Origin: Spirosoma aureum
GTDB lineage: Bacteria > Bacteroidota > Bacteroidia > Cytophagales > Spirosomataceae
Reading direction: 5' to 3'
Assembly (NCBI RefSeq): GCF_011604685.1
Contig: NZ_CP050063.1
Coordinates: forward strand, 8,287,001 to 8,351,000
DNA: 64,000 nt
The notes beneath the pieces were generated by a model that was given only the letters and a program-made list of their open reading frames with translations, did not search any database and was not told the origin of the DNA. Both the position numbers and the translations under genes were made by a program. Positions 36,336 through 45,481 of the stretch are shown in pieces (position 1 is the stretch's first letter; each line of letters opens with the position of its first letter).

Positions 36336-36420
36336 AGATCAATAATTAGGGTTAAGACTTTCGCTAAAGCAGCAAAAAGCCATATTACGGCCTTATTGCA
36401 AGAGTAAACGCAGACAACTC

Positions 36421-37029
36421 ATGAGCACGACCCTTCAGATTGGTGTAACAGGTGGGATTGGAGCGGGTAAAAGTATTGTCTGCCAAATCTTTCAAGCGTT
36501 TGGTATCCCGGTTTATGAAGCAGATGAACGGGCCAAATGGCTTACTGAGCATGACCCTATTCTCAAGGCTGACATAATGCGTGTGCTGGGTTCTAATGCC
36601 TACGATCCACTGGGTCATTATAATCGGACGTGGGTAGCTTCACAGGTCTTTGCCGACCCAGCCCTACTAGCTCAACTTAACGGTGTGATCCATCCCCGCG
36701 TCATGAGTGATACAGACGCCTGGGTTCAGGAACACGCCAATAAGCCCTATGTTATCAAAGAGGCCGCTATTATGAAGGCCGCTGGTGATCATAATTCTCT
36801 CGATAAAGTCATCGTTGTGCATGCTCCCCTGGCGCTCCGAATCAAACGTATCCGGCAACGTGATCCATACCGTTCTGAGCAGGAAATCATCAACATCATC
36901 AACCGCCAGATTAGCGACGACGAGCGGGTAAGGCTGGCTGATTATGTCATTAACAATGACGAAAATCAATTACTTATTCCTCAGGTCGTTGCGTTGCATC
37001 ATGAATTTTTACGGCAGCGAGTTATTTAA
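36421..37029 (+). CDS. coaE: Dephospho-CoA kinase
   Basis: CoaE phosphorylates the 3'-hydroxyl of dephospho-CoA, the last step of coenzyme A synthesis. The 202-residue product begins GVTGGIGAGKSIVCQIFQ, with the P-loop GGIGAGKS, and has the typical DERAKWL, IHPRVM and RQISDDER motifs. Length fits. The start is ATG 36421, at the end of the nusB run. Confidence 0.95.
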   Translation: MSTTLQIGVTGGIGAGKSIVCQIFQAFGIPVYEADERAKWLTEHDPILKADIMRVLGSNAYDPLGHYNRTWVASQVFADPALLAQLNGVIHPRVMSDTDAWVQEHANKPYVIKEAAIMKAAGDHNSLDKVIVVHAPLALRIKRIRQRDPYRSEQEIINIINRQISDDERVRLADYVINNDENQLLIPQVVALHHEFLRQRVI

Positions 37030-37078
37030 TGCCCCGCCCGCTGTAATTTAGGCATTGCTCTGTCAACAGCCTGATCTG

Positions 37079-38743
37079 ATGAAAAAATTCTTCGTTCTTC
37101 TTACTGCCTGTATCGGCAGTTTCCTGTTTGGTGCGTTTATTACCGCCAACGACACCCAAAAACCCTTAACAGCCGATATGGCTGAAATTGCCGCCCACAT
37201 TTTCGGGCTGGAATTTACACCCGCTGAGCGCGATTCGATGCTCGATAATCTCAACGACCTTCGCACGGACTACGACGCCCTTCGGAAGATTGATTTACCC
37301 AATGATATTGCTCCAGCCCTGTACTTTAATCCACTGCCCGCTGGCTTCAAAATGCCCACCGGTCCCTCATCGTTTAAAACAGCACCATCCATAAAAGTTA
37401 CCGTTCCCGCCAACCGAAATGACCTTGCCTTTTACACAGTCTCACAGTTGAGCGAACTCATCAAAACCCGACAAATTTCATCGGTTGAGCTAACAAAATT
37501 CTTCCTGAATCGGCTCAAAACATTTGATCCTAAGCTGCACTGTGTCATTACCTTAACCGACGAATTAGCGTTAAAGCAGGCAGAACGGGCCGACGCCGAG
37601 TTGAAAGCCGGTAAATATCGGGGGCCACTCCACGGAATCCCGTATGGTGCCAAGGATATTCTGGCGAAGAAAGGGTATAAAACAACCTGGGGATCCGCGC
37701 CTTATCAGGACCAGACGCTGGATGTCGATGCGACTGTTATTCAGAAGCTTGAAGCGGCTGGGGCTGTACTCTGCGTAAAAACATCGGTTGGCGAACTGGC
37801 CATGGGCGATGTCTGGTTTGGCGGTAAAACCCGTAATCCGTGGAAAACAGAAAATGGGTCCAGCGGCTCATCAGCCGGAACAGCCTCAGCCGTATCGGCC
37901 GGATTAATTCCTTTCGGTATCGGCACCGAAACACTCGGCTCTATTGTCTCACCGTCGACCGTTTGCGGTACTACAGGTTTGCGCCCAACGTTCGGGCGAG
38001 TGAGCCGCTACGGGGCAATGGCATTAAGCTGGAGCATGGATAAAATCGGGCCAATTGCTCGCTCTGTAGATGATTGCGCACTCGTTTTCAACGCGATTTA
38101 CGGCCCCGATGGAAACGATCCGACTGTTATGGCAGCTCCGTTTCAGTATAGCCCATTGGCATCGCTCAAAGGAATGCGCATTGGGTACGTCAAAAAGGCC
38201 TTTGAAAGCAATTATGCAACCCGCGCCAACGACTCGTTAACGCTACAGGTTCTGCGAAACCTGGGCGCGGAGCTCGTTCCGTTTGAGTTACCAACGGGTA
38301 TGCCAGCAAATCGAATTTCATTCTTACTCGGCGCTGAAGCCGCTGCTTCATTTGATGAACTGACTCGGTCGGGTAAAGACGACAAGATGGTTCGGCAGCT
38401 AAAAAACGCCTGGCCAAATGAGTTTCGTTCGTCACGGTTCGTCCCTGCGGTTGAATATATACAGGCCAATCGTGCCCGAACAAAACTGATCAATGAAATG
38501 GCAATACAACTCAAGACAGCCAATCTTGACGTATACATTAGCCCAACCTACGCAGGTGGAAATCTGACACTTACTAATCTCACAGGTCATCCCTGTGTGG
38601 TGCTCCCCAATGGTTTTAATAAGCAAAACACCCCGAGTAGCATCACATTTATGGGGCAGTTATTTGAAGAAGGTAAGGTACTGGCGGTAGCAAAGGCCTA
38701 TCAGGACGCTACGGATTGGCACAAGAAACATCCCGAGTTATAG
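37079..38743 (+). CDS. Secreted amidase (amidase-signature family)
   Basis: A 554-residue relative of GatA with a signal peptide (MKKFFVLLTACIGSFLFGAF). The amidase-signature triad is present: Lys in GIPYGAKDILAKKGY, cis-Ser in GTETLGSIVSPSTVCG and nucleophile Ser in GSSGSSAGTASAVSAG. It hydrolyses amides or esters outside the cytoplasm; the substrate is unknown. The N-terminal extension (residues 20-120) is absent from GatA. ATG 37079 was preferred to an in-frame start at 37055. Confidence 0.9.
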   Translation: MKKFFVLLTACIGSFLFGAFITANDTQKPLTADMAEIAAHIFGLEFTPAERDSMLDNLNDLRTDYDALRKIDLPNDIAPALYFNPLPAGFKMPTGPSSFKTAPSIKVTVPANRNDLAFYTVSQLSELIKTRQISSVELTKFFLNRLKTFDPKLHCVITLTDELALKQAERADAELKAGKYRGPLHGIPYGAKDILAKKGYKTTWGSAPYQDQTLDVDATVIQKLEAAGAVLCVKTSVGELAMGDVWFGGKTRNPWKTENGSSGSSAGTASAVSAGLIPFGIGTETLGSIVSPSTVCGTTGLRPTFGRVSRYGAMALSWSMDKIGPIARSVDDCALVFNAIYGPDGNDPTVMAAPFQYSPLASLKGMRIGYVKKAFESNYATRANDSLTLQVLRNLGAELVPFELPTGMPANRISFLLGAEAAASFDELTRSGKDDKMVRQLKNAWPNEFRSSRFVPAVEYIQANRARTKLINEMAIQLKTANLDVYISPTYAGGNLTLTNLTGHPCVVLPNGFNKQNTPSSITFMGQLFEEGKVLAVAKAYQDATDWHKKHPEL

Positions 38744-38756
38744 CCGTTAATCAGGG

Positions 38757-38951
38757 AATAAATTTTACTGGCTGGTACGATCAAAGTCGTTTGTTCACGA
38801 TCTACAAATACTTGCGGTCGATGCCCGAACCCGTGACTTAGTCTGGCGAAGTTCGATTGAGAACACGCTTGCAGATCCATGCCGTATTACTCATCGACTG
38901 ACCAAAGAAGTGGAACGAATTGTTCATAAATTCCCGGACAGTAAAAGTTAA
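38757..38951 (+). pseudogene. Remnant of a DUF4136 lipoprotein gene
   Basis: An open frame without a start codon encodes LQILAVDARTRDLVWRSS and ends IVHKFPDSKS before TAA at 38949-38951. The DARTRDLVW block followed by 30 residues and KFP matches the C-terminal end of DUF4136 lipoproteins. No N-terminal part or lipobox is present, so it appears truncated. Confidence 0.6.
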
Positions 38952-38968
38952 ATTCGTTTTTACAAGGC

Positions 38969-39020
38969 AAAGCTGGTCACTGTTTGACGGGATAACCGTC
39001 AAACAGTGACCAGCTTTTTT
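38969..39020 (+). terminator. Perfect rho-independent terminator
   Basis: Perfect 22-base arms (38969-38990, 38996-39017), five-base loop, then a T-run. It follows the DUF4136 remnant, perhaps its former terminator or that of the amidase gene. Confidence 0.92.
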
Positions 39021-39228
39021 GTATGCTCTAAATCATTTGTTCATTGTCCTATTTTTTAGAAACAGGTTGTCCGATTTATCCCAGATAAAAAGTATTTATC
39101 CTCTCACTTTTAATTACTTACACAAGTAAACACCATATTTCATTAGAGATACTATTTAAAAAACTTATTCTGAATAGTGATTTATTCATAATTCCTCGTC
39201 TAATCAGCTTTATACAACTAACTTCGAT

Positions 39229-40623
39229 ATGACAGTGAATCTTTTGGATCTGGCTAAAGTCCACCTCAACGACCGTGTTGTTGGTCAGTTAAGTGTTGCA
39301 CTTGGTGAGAATGAACAGAAAACACAAACAGCGGTGAATGGTGCCCTCCCGGCTGTGTTAGGTGGTATAATTCAAAAAGCGTTAGAACCTGATGGAGCAG
39401 GAACGATAATGAATTTTATTGGTGAGATTATGACCCCGAACCGTGTAGCCGGCGAAGTAATCGCCCCGGAAATGGGCGTTTTGGGTCAATTAAACGGATT
39501 GATGACTGATACAACGGGCAAACTTGATAGCCTTTTGGCCATTGGTACTCACATGATTAGAAATCTGTTTGGAAGCAAAGCCTATGACATTGCCGAAGCC
39601 CTCGCGGCTGACAGTGGCATTAAACAATCATCTGCGTCATCACTGATGAGCCTGGCTGCGCCGGTGCTTTTAAGTCTCATCGGTAAGAAAATGGCCGACG
39701 ATACGCTCGGCCCTGTAGAGTTGGCCAGTTTCCTGAATGCTCAGACAAAGAACGTTCAGGCCGCTATACCTTCGGGACTTGGCGCATTGCTAAGTACGAT
39801 TCCCGGCCTTGGCCTGATTGGGAGTTTGAGCGGCAAACTGTCAACGATGGCAAACCCCGTTCCACAGGTTCGCGCTACTCCAACAGCCTCAACACTGAGT
39901 TATAACAACGATAGCCGGCGTAAAAACAGCAATCGCTGGTTGCCATGGCTATTATTACTGTTGGGCGCTCTGGCAATGTTTTTTGTTCTGCGCTCATGCC
40001 GAAACGACGAAAAAACGAGCTTATCAGCTACAACCGACAGCCTGGGAGCCGATATGGGAAATATGGCTTCAGATGTGGCAGCAACAGTGGATTCAGGCGG
40101 GAGTCAGGTAGAAGTGACCGTAGATTCGGCGGGTGAGGCTCTTAGCGATGCAACGGCAAATTTAGGTACATTCTTCAAGCGTAAACTTCCCTCTGGTTAT
40201 GAACTGAACATTCCGGAGTTCGGCATTGAGAATAATCTCGTGAAATTTATTGAAGACACGACTAAGCCGGTTGATAAAACGACTTGGTTTAACTTCGACC
40301 GACTGCTGTTTGATACGGGAAAAGAAACACTAAAACCATCATCGCAGGAGCAGTTGACGAACATCGCTGAAATTCTGCAAGCGTTCCCGCAGGTAGAACT
40401 TAAACTAGGCGGCTATACGGATAACACCGGCAGTGTCGAACTAAACCAAAAGCTATCTCAGGAGCGGGCCGATGCGGTCAAGGCTCAATTAGTAAAACTT
40501 GGCATTGACGGATCACGTTTGGACGCTGAAGGATATGGTCAGCAACATCCGGTAGCCTCAAATGATACCGCCGAAGGCAGAGCTCAGAATCGTCGGATTG
40601 CGGTTCGGGTAACGAAGAAGTAA
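39229..40623 (+). CDS. DUF937 protein with C-terminal OmpA domain
   Basis: A 464-residue two-part protein. Residues 1-210 are the helical DUF937 fold (VNGALPAVLGGIIQKAL, then APVLLSLIGKKMADD). One helix (WLPWLLLLLGALAMFFVL, about 238-255) precedes a linker and a periplasmic OmpA/MotB domain at about 355-464 (FDTGKETLKPSSQEQLTNI, GYTDNTGSVELNQKLSQERAD seen by its GYTDNTGS and LSQERAD motifs, then RAQNRRIAVRV) that binds peptidoglycan. The topology would place DUF937 in the cytoplasm. The start is ATG 39229. Confidence 0.9.
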   Translation: MTVNLLDLAKVHLNDRVVGQLSVALGENEQKTQTAVNGALPAVLGGIIQKALEPDGAGTIMNFIGEIMTPNRVAGEVIAPEMGVLGQLNGLMTDTTGKLDSLLAIGTHMIRNLFGSKAYDIAEALAADSGIKQSSASSLMSLAAPVLLSLIGKKMADDTLGPVELASFLNAQTKNVQAAIPSGLGALLSTIPGLGLIGSLSGKLSTMANPVPQVRATPTASTLSYNNDSRRKNSNRWLPWLLLLLGALAMFFVLRSCRNDEKTSLSATTDSLGADMGNMASDVAATVDSGGSQVEVTVDSAGEALSDATANLGTFFKRKLPSGYELNIPEFGIENNLVKFIEDTTKPVDKTTWFNFDRLLFDTGKETLKPSSQEQLTNIAEILQAFPQVELKLGGYTDNTGSVELNQKLSQERADAVKAQLVKLGIDGSRLDAEGYGQQHPVASNDTAEGRAQNRRIAVRVTKK

Positions 40624-40629
40624 GTTTTA

Positions 40630-40679
40630 GTTATCCGAGTTCGTTGGTTGAAAAAATACAACAAACGAACTCGGATAAC
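40630..40679. terminator. Bidirectional hairpin terminator
   Basis: Perfect 16-base arms, 40630-40645 and 40664-40679, lie between the convergent OmpA-domain and nucleotidyltransferase genes. Confidence 0.85.
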
Positions 40680-40682
40680 CTC

Positions 40683-41594
40683 TTACCATAATTTCTCCGG
40701 GTATTTTCCTTCATCATGCAGACGCTTCAAAGCCGCCTGTACAACTGGCTTATCTTCCGGATAGGTGACGCCAAACCACTCAGAGCGGCTCCTGAATACT
40801 TTACAATGCCCAAGGTCAGTTTGAATAAGATTCGTCATAACCGTTGGAATGTAAAACTCAGCCTTGGGCGAATCAATATTCGCAATGGCGTAACTTTCGA
40901 ACTGATGTTGTACCAATGGGAAAACAGTCGGTTTGAAACCCCAGAAATTCATTGAAACGGGTGTATCGGGCGATAAAGGAGTTAGGCCTTCCGGCTCTTC
41001 ATATACAATCCGCCGACCCTCCAGACCGTTCTCCTTCTCGTAGATTTTCGTACGCTCGATCACGGATACGAGATTGCCGTTTTCATTCACCTCACACACC
41101 CCGCGTGAAACCGATCCATTCTCCGAAAGCGTGTTTTTCACTTCATAACCCACCATGGCGTGGAGTTGGTTATCCGTATCCGTCGTTAGAAAATCGCCAA
41201 TCAGCTGAAACGCTTCCAGTCCATAAAAGTCATCGGCATTAATAACAGCAAATGGAGTTTTAGTATGGTCCTTTGCACAAAGCATGGCATGACCGGTACC
41301 CCACGGCTTGGTACGCTTCACTTCGCCTAACTCAGCCGGAACGTATGAACTCAATGCCTGGATGGCATAATCCACATCAATTTTTCCGGCTAACTTCTGG
41401 CCGAATACCTCTTCAAAGTCGGCACGCAGCTCCTGGCGTATAATAAAAACGACCTTTCCGAACCCCGCCCGGATAGCATCGAAAAGAGAATAGTCAATGA
41501 TTGTCTCTCCGTTTGGCCCAAACTGGTCGAGTTGCTTAACTCCGCCATAACGGCTGCCCATACCAGCCGCCAGAATTAAAAGGGTAGGTTGCAT
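40683..41594 (-). CDS. Sugar-nucleotidyltransferase family protein
   Basis: A 303-residue NTP_transferase protein. The N-terminal LLILAAGMGSRYGGVKQL is the nucleotide-binding signature, and DDFYG (VINADDFYGLEAF) the metal-binding Asp motif. These enzymes transfer NMP to a sugar-1-phosphate or related phosphates for polysaccharide precursors. The exact sugar is not evident. The gene stands alone, with its promoter to the right and a terminator to the left. Confidence 0.85.
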   Translation of the reverse strand: MQPTLLILAAGMGSRYGGVKQLDQFGPNGETIIDYSLFDAIRAGFGKVVFIIRQELRADFEEVFGQKLAGKIDVDYAIQALSSYVPAELGEVKRTKPWGTGHAMLCAKDHTKTPFAVINADDFYGLEAFQLIGDFLTTDTDNQLHAMVGYEVKNTLSENGSVSRGVCEVNENGNLVSVIERTKIYEKENGLEGRRIVYEEPEGLTPLSPDTPVSMNFWGFKPTVFPLVQHQFESYAIANIDSPKAEFYIPTVMTNLIQTDLGHCKVFRSRSEWFGVTYPEDKPVVQAALKRLHDEGKYPEKLW

Positions 41595-41639
41595 TATTGT
41601 TTAGTTAATAGTCAATAGATCATTGTCGTCAGTTGGGGT

Positions 41640-41647
41640 CAAAATTA
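41640..41647 (-). promoter_or_regulatory. Possible -7 box for the nucleotidyltransferase gene
   Basis: On the reverse strand TAATTTTG matches TAnnTTTG about 45 bases before the start codon. No well-spaced -33 element was seen. Confidence 0.4.
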
Positions 41648-41705
41648 GGCAAAAGGATTTCGGCTACCTATTCAAAGGTTGTTTATGACGCTGTTTAAAT
41701 TTTAC

Positions 41706-41755
41706 AGGCCTTTGGCTTCGAACTGCGGTCCGCTGTGGCTCGAAGCCAAAGGCTT
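41706..41755 (-). terminator. Hairpin after the type IX cargo gene
   Basis: AGGCCTTTGGCTTCGA (41706-41721) pairs with TCGAAGCCAAAGGCTT (41740-41755), one mismatch. It lies about 100 bases beyond the cargo gene's stop. Confidence 0.7.
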
Positions 41756-41854
41756 GTTATAGAGTAAATCTCCAAAGCGGTTAAAGTACGAGTTGGGCTG
41801 ACCGGCAGTGCGAACTTTTGAGAAATACGGCATGGCGCAGGGCGGCTCGTGCGC

Positions 41855-42406
41855 TCATGGCTTTTTAAGTAGCCGTAACGTACGACTTTCGCTACCAAGC
41901 TGTAATTTATAGAGATACAGGCCCGCCGGTAAATTATCGCCTTTTAACTGAATTTGATAATTTCCGGACGATTGCTCGTCGTGCTCTTCTGATTGTCTCA
42001 ACACGCGCCGGGTAGCATCCATAAGCGTATGACGCACCCGACCACGTAACGGTATACTATAATCAATGGTTGTTTGCTCCACAAAGGGGTTAGGATACAC
42101 GCGGGCGGATAAATGAGATTCTTCACTCGTGGGCCAGGAGCCGTTTACATTTGCCACAGTAGCCGTGAATACCGAACCTGCCTGCGCCATAAAGCCCGGT
42201 TGCAATGTTACGGATTTGCCAGCGGTATAGTACACCATTGCTCCCTGACTTATACCGTTACTGGCCACGATCGTCTCACTGGCTTTCTGATCGATCAGAA
42301 GCCCTGCTGTTACAAATTGGCTCAGCGTTATTTGTAGTGGATAATCTTGTGCTACAACCGAACCACTAACAACTAGTAAGCCGACTAAGAATAGGTCCTT
42401 TTTCAT
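41855..42406 (-). CDS. Small secreted protein with type IX (type A) sorting domain
   Basis: A 183-residue protein with signal peptide (FLVGLLVVSGSVVAQ), a segment with TAGKSVTLQPGFMAQAGSVF typical of '3-coathanger stack' surface regions, and a C-terminal sorting domain (about 105-183: ARVYPNPFVEQTTIDYSIPL, ending LYLYKLQLGSESRTLRLLKKP by its G-YLYKL and RTLRLLK motifs). The sorting domain sends it through the SprA channel to the surface. It begins 13 bases after the repeat protein's stop, so both are one transcript. Confidence 0.9.
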   Translation of the reverse strand: MKKDLFLVGLLVVSGSVVAQDYPLQITLSQFVTAGLLIDQKASETIVASNGISQGAMVYYTAGKSVTLQPGFMAQAGSVFTATVANVNGSWPTSEESHLSARVYPNPFVEQTTIDYSIPLRGRVRHTLMDATRRVLRQSEEHDEQSSGNYQIQLKGDNLPAGLYLYKLQLGSESRTLRLLKKP

Positions 42407-42418
42407 ACATCAACTAAC

Positions 42419-43693
42419 TTAATGGTTAACTTTTGCCTCCAAGACCATCATTCTCTCTTTCAATTGCCGGTTCTGCTCCTGAACGGCGGCTAACTCATTG
42501 CGCTGTTCAATTAAATACAAGGTCAGTTCTTCTATTTTCTCTAACAGTTTAGCATCCATTTTGGCGACATCCATCCCTTCTTTTACCAGTTGCTCAGCCG
42601 ACGGAACACCCGGTAAATGCCGATGAGCAGTAATGTATTGTTCAACCTGAGCGAGCGATTGTAGTTTATAGGCTGGTGCAAATACTTTATCGGACCAGTC
42701 GGCGGTGTTCTTAATGGCTACTTTCACTTTCTCGGTTAAAATACCTTCCTGAACAAACAGCCGGTATCCGACAGGCGTTTTCAGTACATTCTGACCAATA
42801 ATAACAGCATCGTCATTACTGCTTTGGAGGAAGCGCCCCTTGCGTTGCCACAAACTCTCTACAGCCGCTTCACGACCACCATTGCTATACCCAGCCAAAA
42901 TGACATTACCGTCGCCATCGACGCTTAAAAATTTGTTGGTAAAGCGGCTAACGGGATCATCGTCATTAACCTCTTCGAGCCGTAGCCCTGATTTATTGAC
43001 TTCTCCGCTATTGATGTGCAAGCGATTTGTTGGGCTACTGGTCCCTATTCCGACCATTGCATTATTACCAATGACGACGGCATTAGATACGTTGACAGTT
43101 GCGTTGTTACCAAGGGCTGTTGCATTGACCAGGCCGCCTGAACCTGCATTGGCCTGATAACCCAGAAAGGTGTTATACTGACCAGAGGTGTTGTTGGTAC
43201 CCGATTGATAGCCAATGAATGTGTTGCCTGATGAAACATTGTTGTAGCCCGCGTAATAACCCATGAACGTATTCTGACTACCAGTCTGATTGGAGTACCC
43301 GGCATAAGGCCCCATCAACGTATTAGACGACCCGGTGGTATTTTCACGGCCCACGCCAAATCCCAGAAAAGCATTAAAAGAGCCGGTTTGATTACCGAAA
43401 CCAGCGTAGTAGCCTGTGAACGTATTGTTACCACCCGTTGAATTGCTGTAACCCGCCGAAGAACCAGTGAAGGTATTCAGTGATCCGGTCGTATTAAAGA
43501 ACCCTGCATTACCACCCAAAAAGACATTGTTAGATCCTGTAGTAACGAAGTTGCCTGCAAAGGGACCAACCAGCGTGTTGTTACTACCGGGAGTAGCTGA
43601 GTTCGTTGTATTGGCGACGTAGTTGTTCTGAGCTCTGGTTAGTACTGGCAATACTACCAGTGCGCCGATCAGGAATGTGCAAATCGCTTTCAT
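42419..43693 (-). CDS. 17-residue-repeat surface protein with coiled-coil C-terminus
   Basis: A 424-residue protein with signal peptide (ALVVLPVLTRAQ). Residues 38-187 are about nine copies of a 17-residue repeat with core N-T-F-x-G-x-x-A-G-x-x-N-x-T-G, then YadA-like copies (ALGNNATVNVSNAVVIGNNA). A conserved Bacteroidota C-terminal part follows (DWSDKVFAPAYKLQSL, HRHLPGVPSAEQLVKEGMDV) and a coiled coil (KIEELTLYLIEQRNEL onward). The repeat predicts a beta-roll or beta-solenoid stalk or head; the end resembles tail-fibre-like trimerising segments. It is paired with the type IX cargo gene downstream. Confidence 0.85.
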   Translation of the reverse strand: MKAICTFLIGALVVLPVLTRAQNNYVANTTNSATPGSNNTLVGPFAGNFVTTGSNNVFLGGNAGFFNTTGSLNTFTGSSAGYSNSTGGNNTFTGYYAGFGNQTGSFNAFLGFGVGRENTTGSSNTLMGPYAGYSNQTGSQNTFMGYYAGYNNVSSGNTFIGYQSGTNNTSGQYNTFLGYQANAGSGGLVNATALGNNATVNVSNAVVIGNNAMVGIGTSSPTNRLHINSGEVNKSGLRLEEVNDDDPVSRFTNKFLSVDGDGNVILAGYSNGGREAAVESLWQRKGRFLQSSNDDAVIIGQNVLKTPVGYRLFVQEGILTEKVKVAIKNTADWSDKVFAPAYKLQSLAQVEQYITAHRHLPGVPSAEQLVKEGMDVAKMDAKLLEKIEELTLYLIEQRNELAAVQEQNRQLKERMMVLEAKVNH

Positions 43694-44221
43694 CGGGATT
43701 AAGGGTTTAAAGAAAAAGATACCATCCGATCAGATGGCACTTTAAATTGGCTATTTAAATAATAGACTTAAGCGATTTTTAATCTTAGAGTCACAGTTTT
43801 GAGCAAACGGTATAGATAGCGCGTATATTATCCCTATAAATTGAAAGGTTACAGCTTAACAGTATAAGCAGAATTAGTTGCGCCACAATCAGTTACATCG
43901 CTACTTTCTATAGTTTAGGTTCAATGTCTATGCCCATCTGAACGGCAGAACAGCCCTGAGGTAGTTGCTTGAAACAGATAAAATAAACGACGTGTCGAGC
44001 TTACGATTTCTCCATCCTTAAGAAGCTTGTAAAAATTGTCCCTCCTGACAAGCCCAGACCTCTCAGGTCCTGACTTGTCTGGAGGGACATGTAAAAACTG
44101 CCTATTTACGACTTTAACTCAAGGTCGCTCATGAGCAGACTGGTTGAGAAATCATTGCTCGACTTAATACCAGTAGGCCTTGTTTGTACGATTAGTCAGC
44201 ATGCCAATCAACAGGAACATA
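43694..44221. other. Intergenic region with a palindromic element
   Basis: No gene was seen. The stretch holds a palindromic element at 44037-44089 and probably the promoter of the reverse-strand repeat protein. The rest is AT-rich with no structure I could name. Confidence 0.5.
44037..44089. repeat. MITE-like palindrome with flanking direct repeats
   Basis: Outer arms TGTCCCTCCTGACAAG (44037-44052) and CTTGTCTGGAGGGACA (44074-44089) pair with one mismatch; an inner ACCT/AGGT hairpin fills the centre. TGTAAAAATTG and TGTAAAAACTG border the two sides as near-direct repeats. Confidence 0.55.
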
Positions 44222-44851
44222 TTATTTTTTGCTACCCACTAATTTAAGGTGAATATCAATATCAGGCTGGATGAAATTGGCGTCGGGTAAAGCATGATCT
44301 GACGCGTAGGTTATTCCCCATTTGGTCCGGTCTACTTTCAGAATTCCCTCCGCCATAATCTGATTGTTGGTTAAATCAATTTTAGCCGGAAAATTAACCG
44401 CATTGGTTTTACCTAACATCATTAGGTCCCCGTTTACCTGATAGTTGGCCCCATCGATCGCATTAGACGTACTGCCCGTATAGCTCGTAACGCTGGTGAT
44501 CGTATAGGTTATGGCTGGATGAACAGCCATATTGAAAAAGTCGGCACTTTGCAGGTGGTGCACTAGTTGTTGCTTCAGGGAGTCGGTCGGTAAATTGTAA
44601 TTGACTAGAGAAGAAAGGGGAATGCTGAATATACCGCCACTAATTTTTCCGTTTTGACTCGTCAGATTTTCACTTTGAACACGAATAGACCCTTCATTGA
44701 AATACCCGGTGCGAAGATATCCTTTCCACTCAGCTACTGATTTCGTATCGTCGAGTTCATACACTGTGGCAACCACATCATCATCCGTTTTCTTGCATCC
44801 CCACAGAAAAGCAGATAAGGCCATTGCACATAATAAAGCTAATTTCTTCAT
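44222..44851 (-). CDS. YceI-family lipoprotein
   Basis: A 209-residue protein with the leader ALCAMALSAFLWGCKK (SPII site LWGC) and a YceI domain. The beta-barrel lipocalin-like fold shows VAEWKGYLRTGYFNEGSI near the start and KVDRTKWGITYAS near the end (the family's F/L-R-x-WGI motif). YceI proteins bind isoprenoid quinones or amides in a hydrophobic barrel. A TAGTTTTG box lies upstream on the same strand. Confidence 0.92.
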   Translation of the reverse strand: MKKLALLCAMALSAFLWGCKKTDDDVVATVYELDDTKSVAEWKGYLRTGYFNEGSIRVQSENLTSQNGKISGGIFSIPLSSLVNYNLPTDSLKQQLVHHLQSADFFNMAVHPAITYTITSVTSYTGSTSNAIDGANYQVNGDLMMLGKTNAVNFPAKIDLTNNQIMAEGILKVDRTKWGITYASDHALPDANFIQPDIDIHLKLVGSKK

Positions 44852-45289
44852 ACGTTTTTGATTTAAAATACCCGTTTATTGTAGCACTTCGCCTGGCAGA
44901 AATCAGCATACAGCATGATTCGTCAGGCGCAGTGCAAAACTACCAGTGGGTAATTTTGAGATAAATACATATGAGATGAATTGCCTATTAAGCTAGCTCA
45001 GTTGCGATTTTCCAGATTTAAAGTATGAGTGGGAATGGCCTTCAATAGCTCCTTTTAATCACTCTGGTAATTCAGGAGCAGATTCTTCTAAGCTAAGGGC
45101 TTAGTAATGCTGTACTTGATTTGGGCCAGATGCGTATTTAAAGCTACAGGTTGAAATCTGCATTTTAGTTTAGCGAGCACATAGGCTAATTTGACCAACT
45201 GGCATAGGCCGAATTAATTGAACGGATATGGTTAATGCCGCAACCAGCGAAGAGAAGGTAAAGAAAAACGGACTGTAAAGGGAGACTAT
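44852..45289. other. Non-coding stretch
   Basis: No gene, RNA or strong hairpin was recognised here apart from the YceI promoter region near 44920. Confidence 0.45.
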
Positions 45290-45481
45290 TTAGCGCCTTC
45301 TATCCTTTAACCATAGATACAGGATGGCTAATAAGTCGAAGCATAAAATAGGATAACAAATTACAAGTAATCGCCACCAACGGCTGGTCTGCATCAACTC
45401 AAAAACCTCAAACCTGCAAAAGACTACCGAGGGTACTACAACTAATAATAGAAGACTCAAGAGTTCAAATAAACGTTTCAC
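45290..45481 (-). CDS. Small two-helix membrane protein
   Basis: A 63-residue product starting from GTG 45481: helix one LLSLLLLVVVPSVVF, a loop with WWRL, and helix two VICYPILCFDLLAILYLWL, ending KDRRR. I do not know the family. A frameshifted paralogue lies 185 bases upstream on the same strand, which supports this being a real gene. Confidence 0.55.
   Translation of the reverse strand: MKRLFELLSLLLLVVVPSVVFCRFEVFELMQTSRWWRLLVICYPILCFDLLAILYLWLKDRRR

Noticed and set aside
27145..38743. The two amidase-signature genes (gatA and the secreted amidase) as a recent duplication
   Set aside because: They differ in length, leader and active-site surroundings and share only the family triad, so they are distant paralogues.
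43133..43582. CRISPR-like periodicity in the 42.4-43.7 kb gene
   Set aside because: The 51-base period matches a 17-codon protein repeat within an open frame, with no identical repeats or unique spacers.
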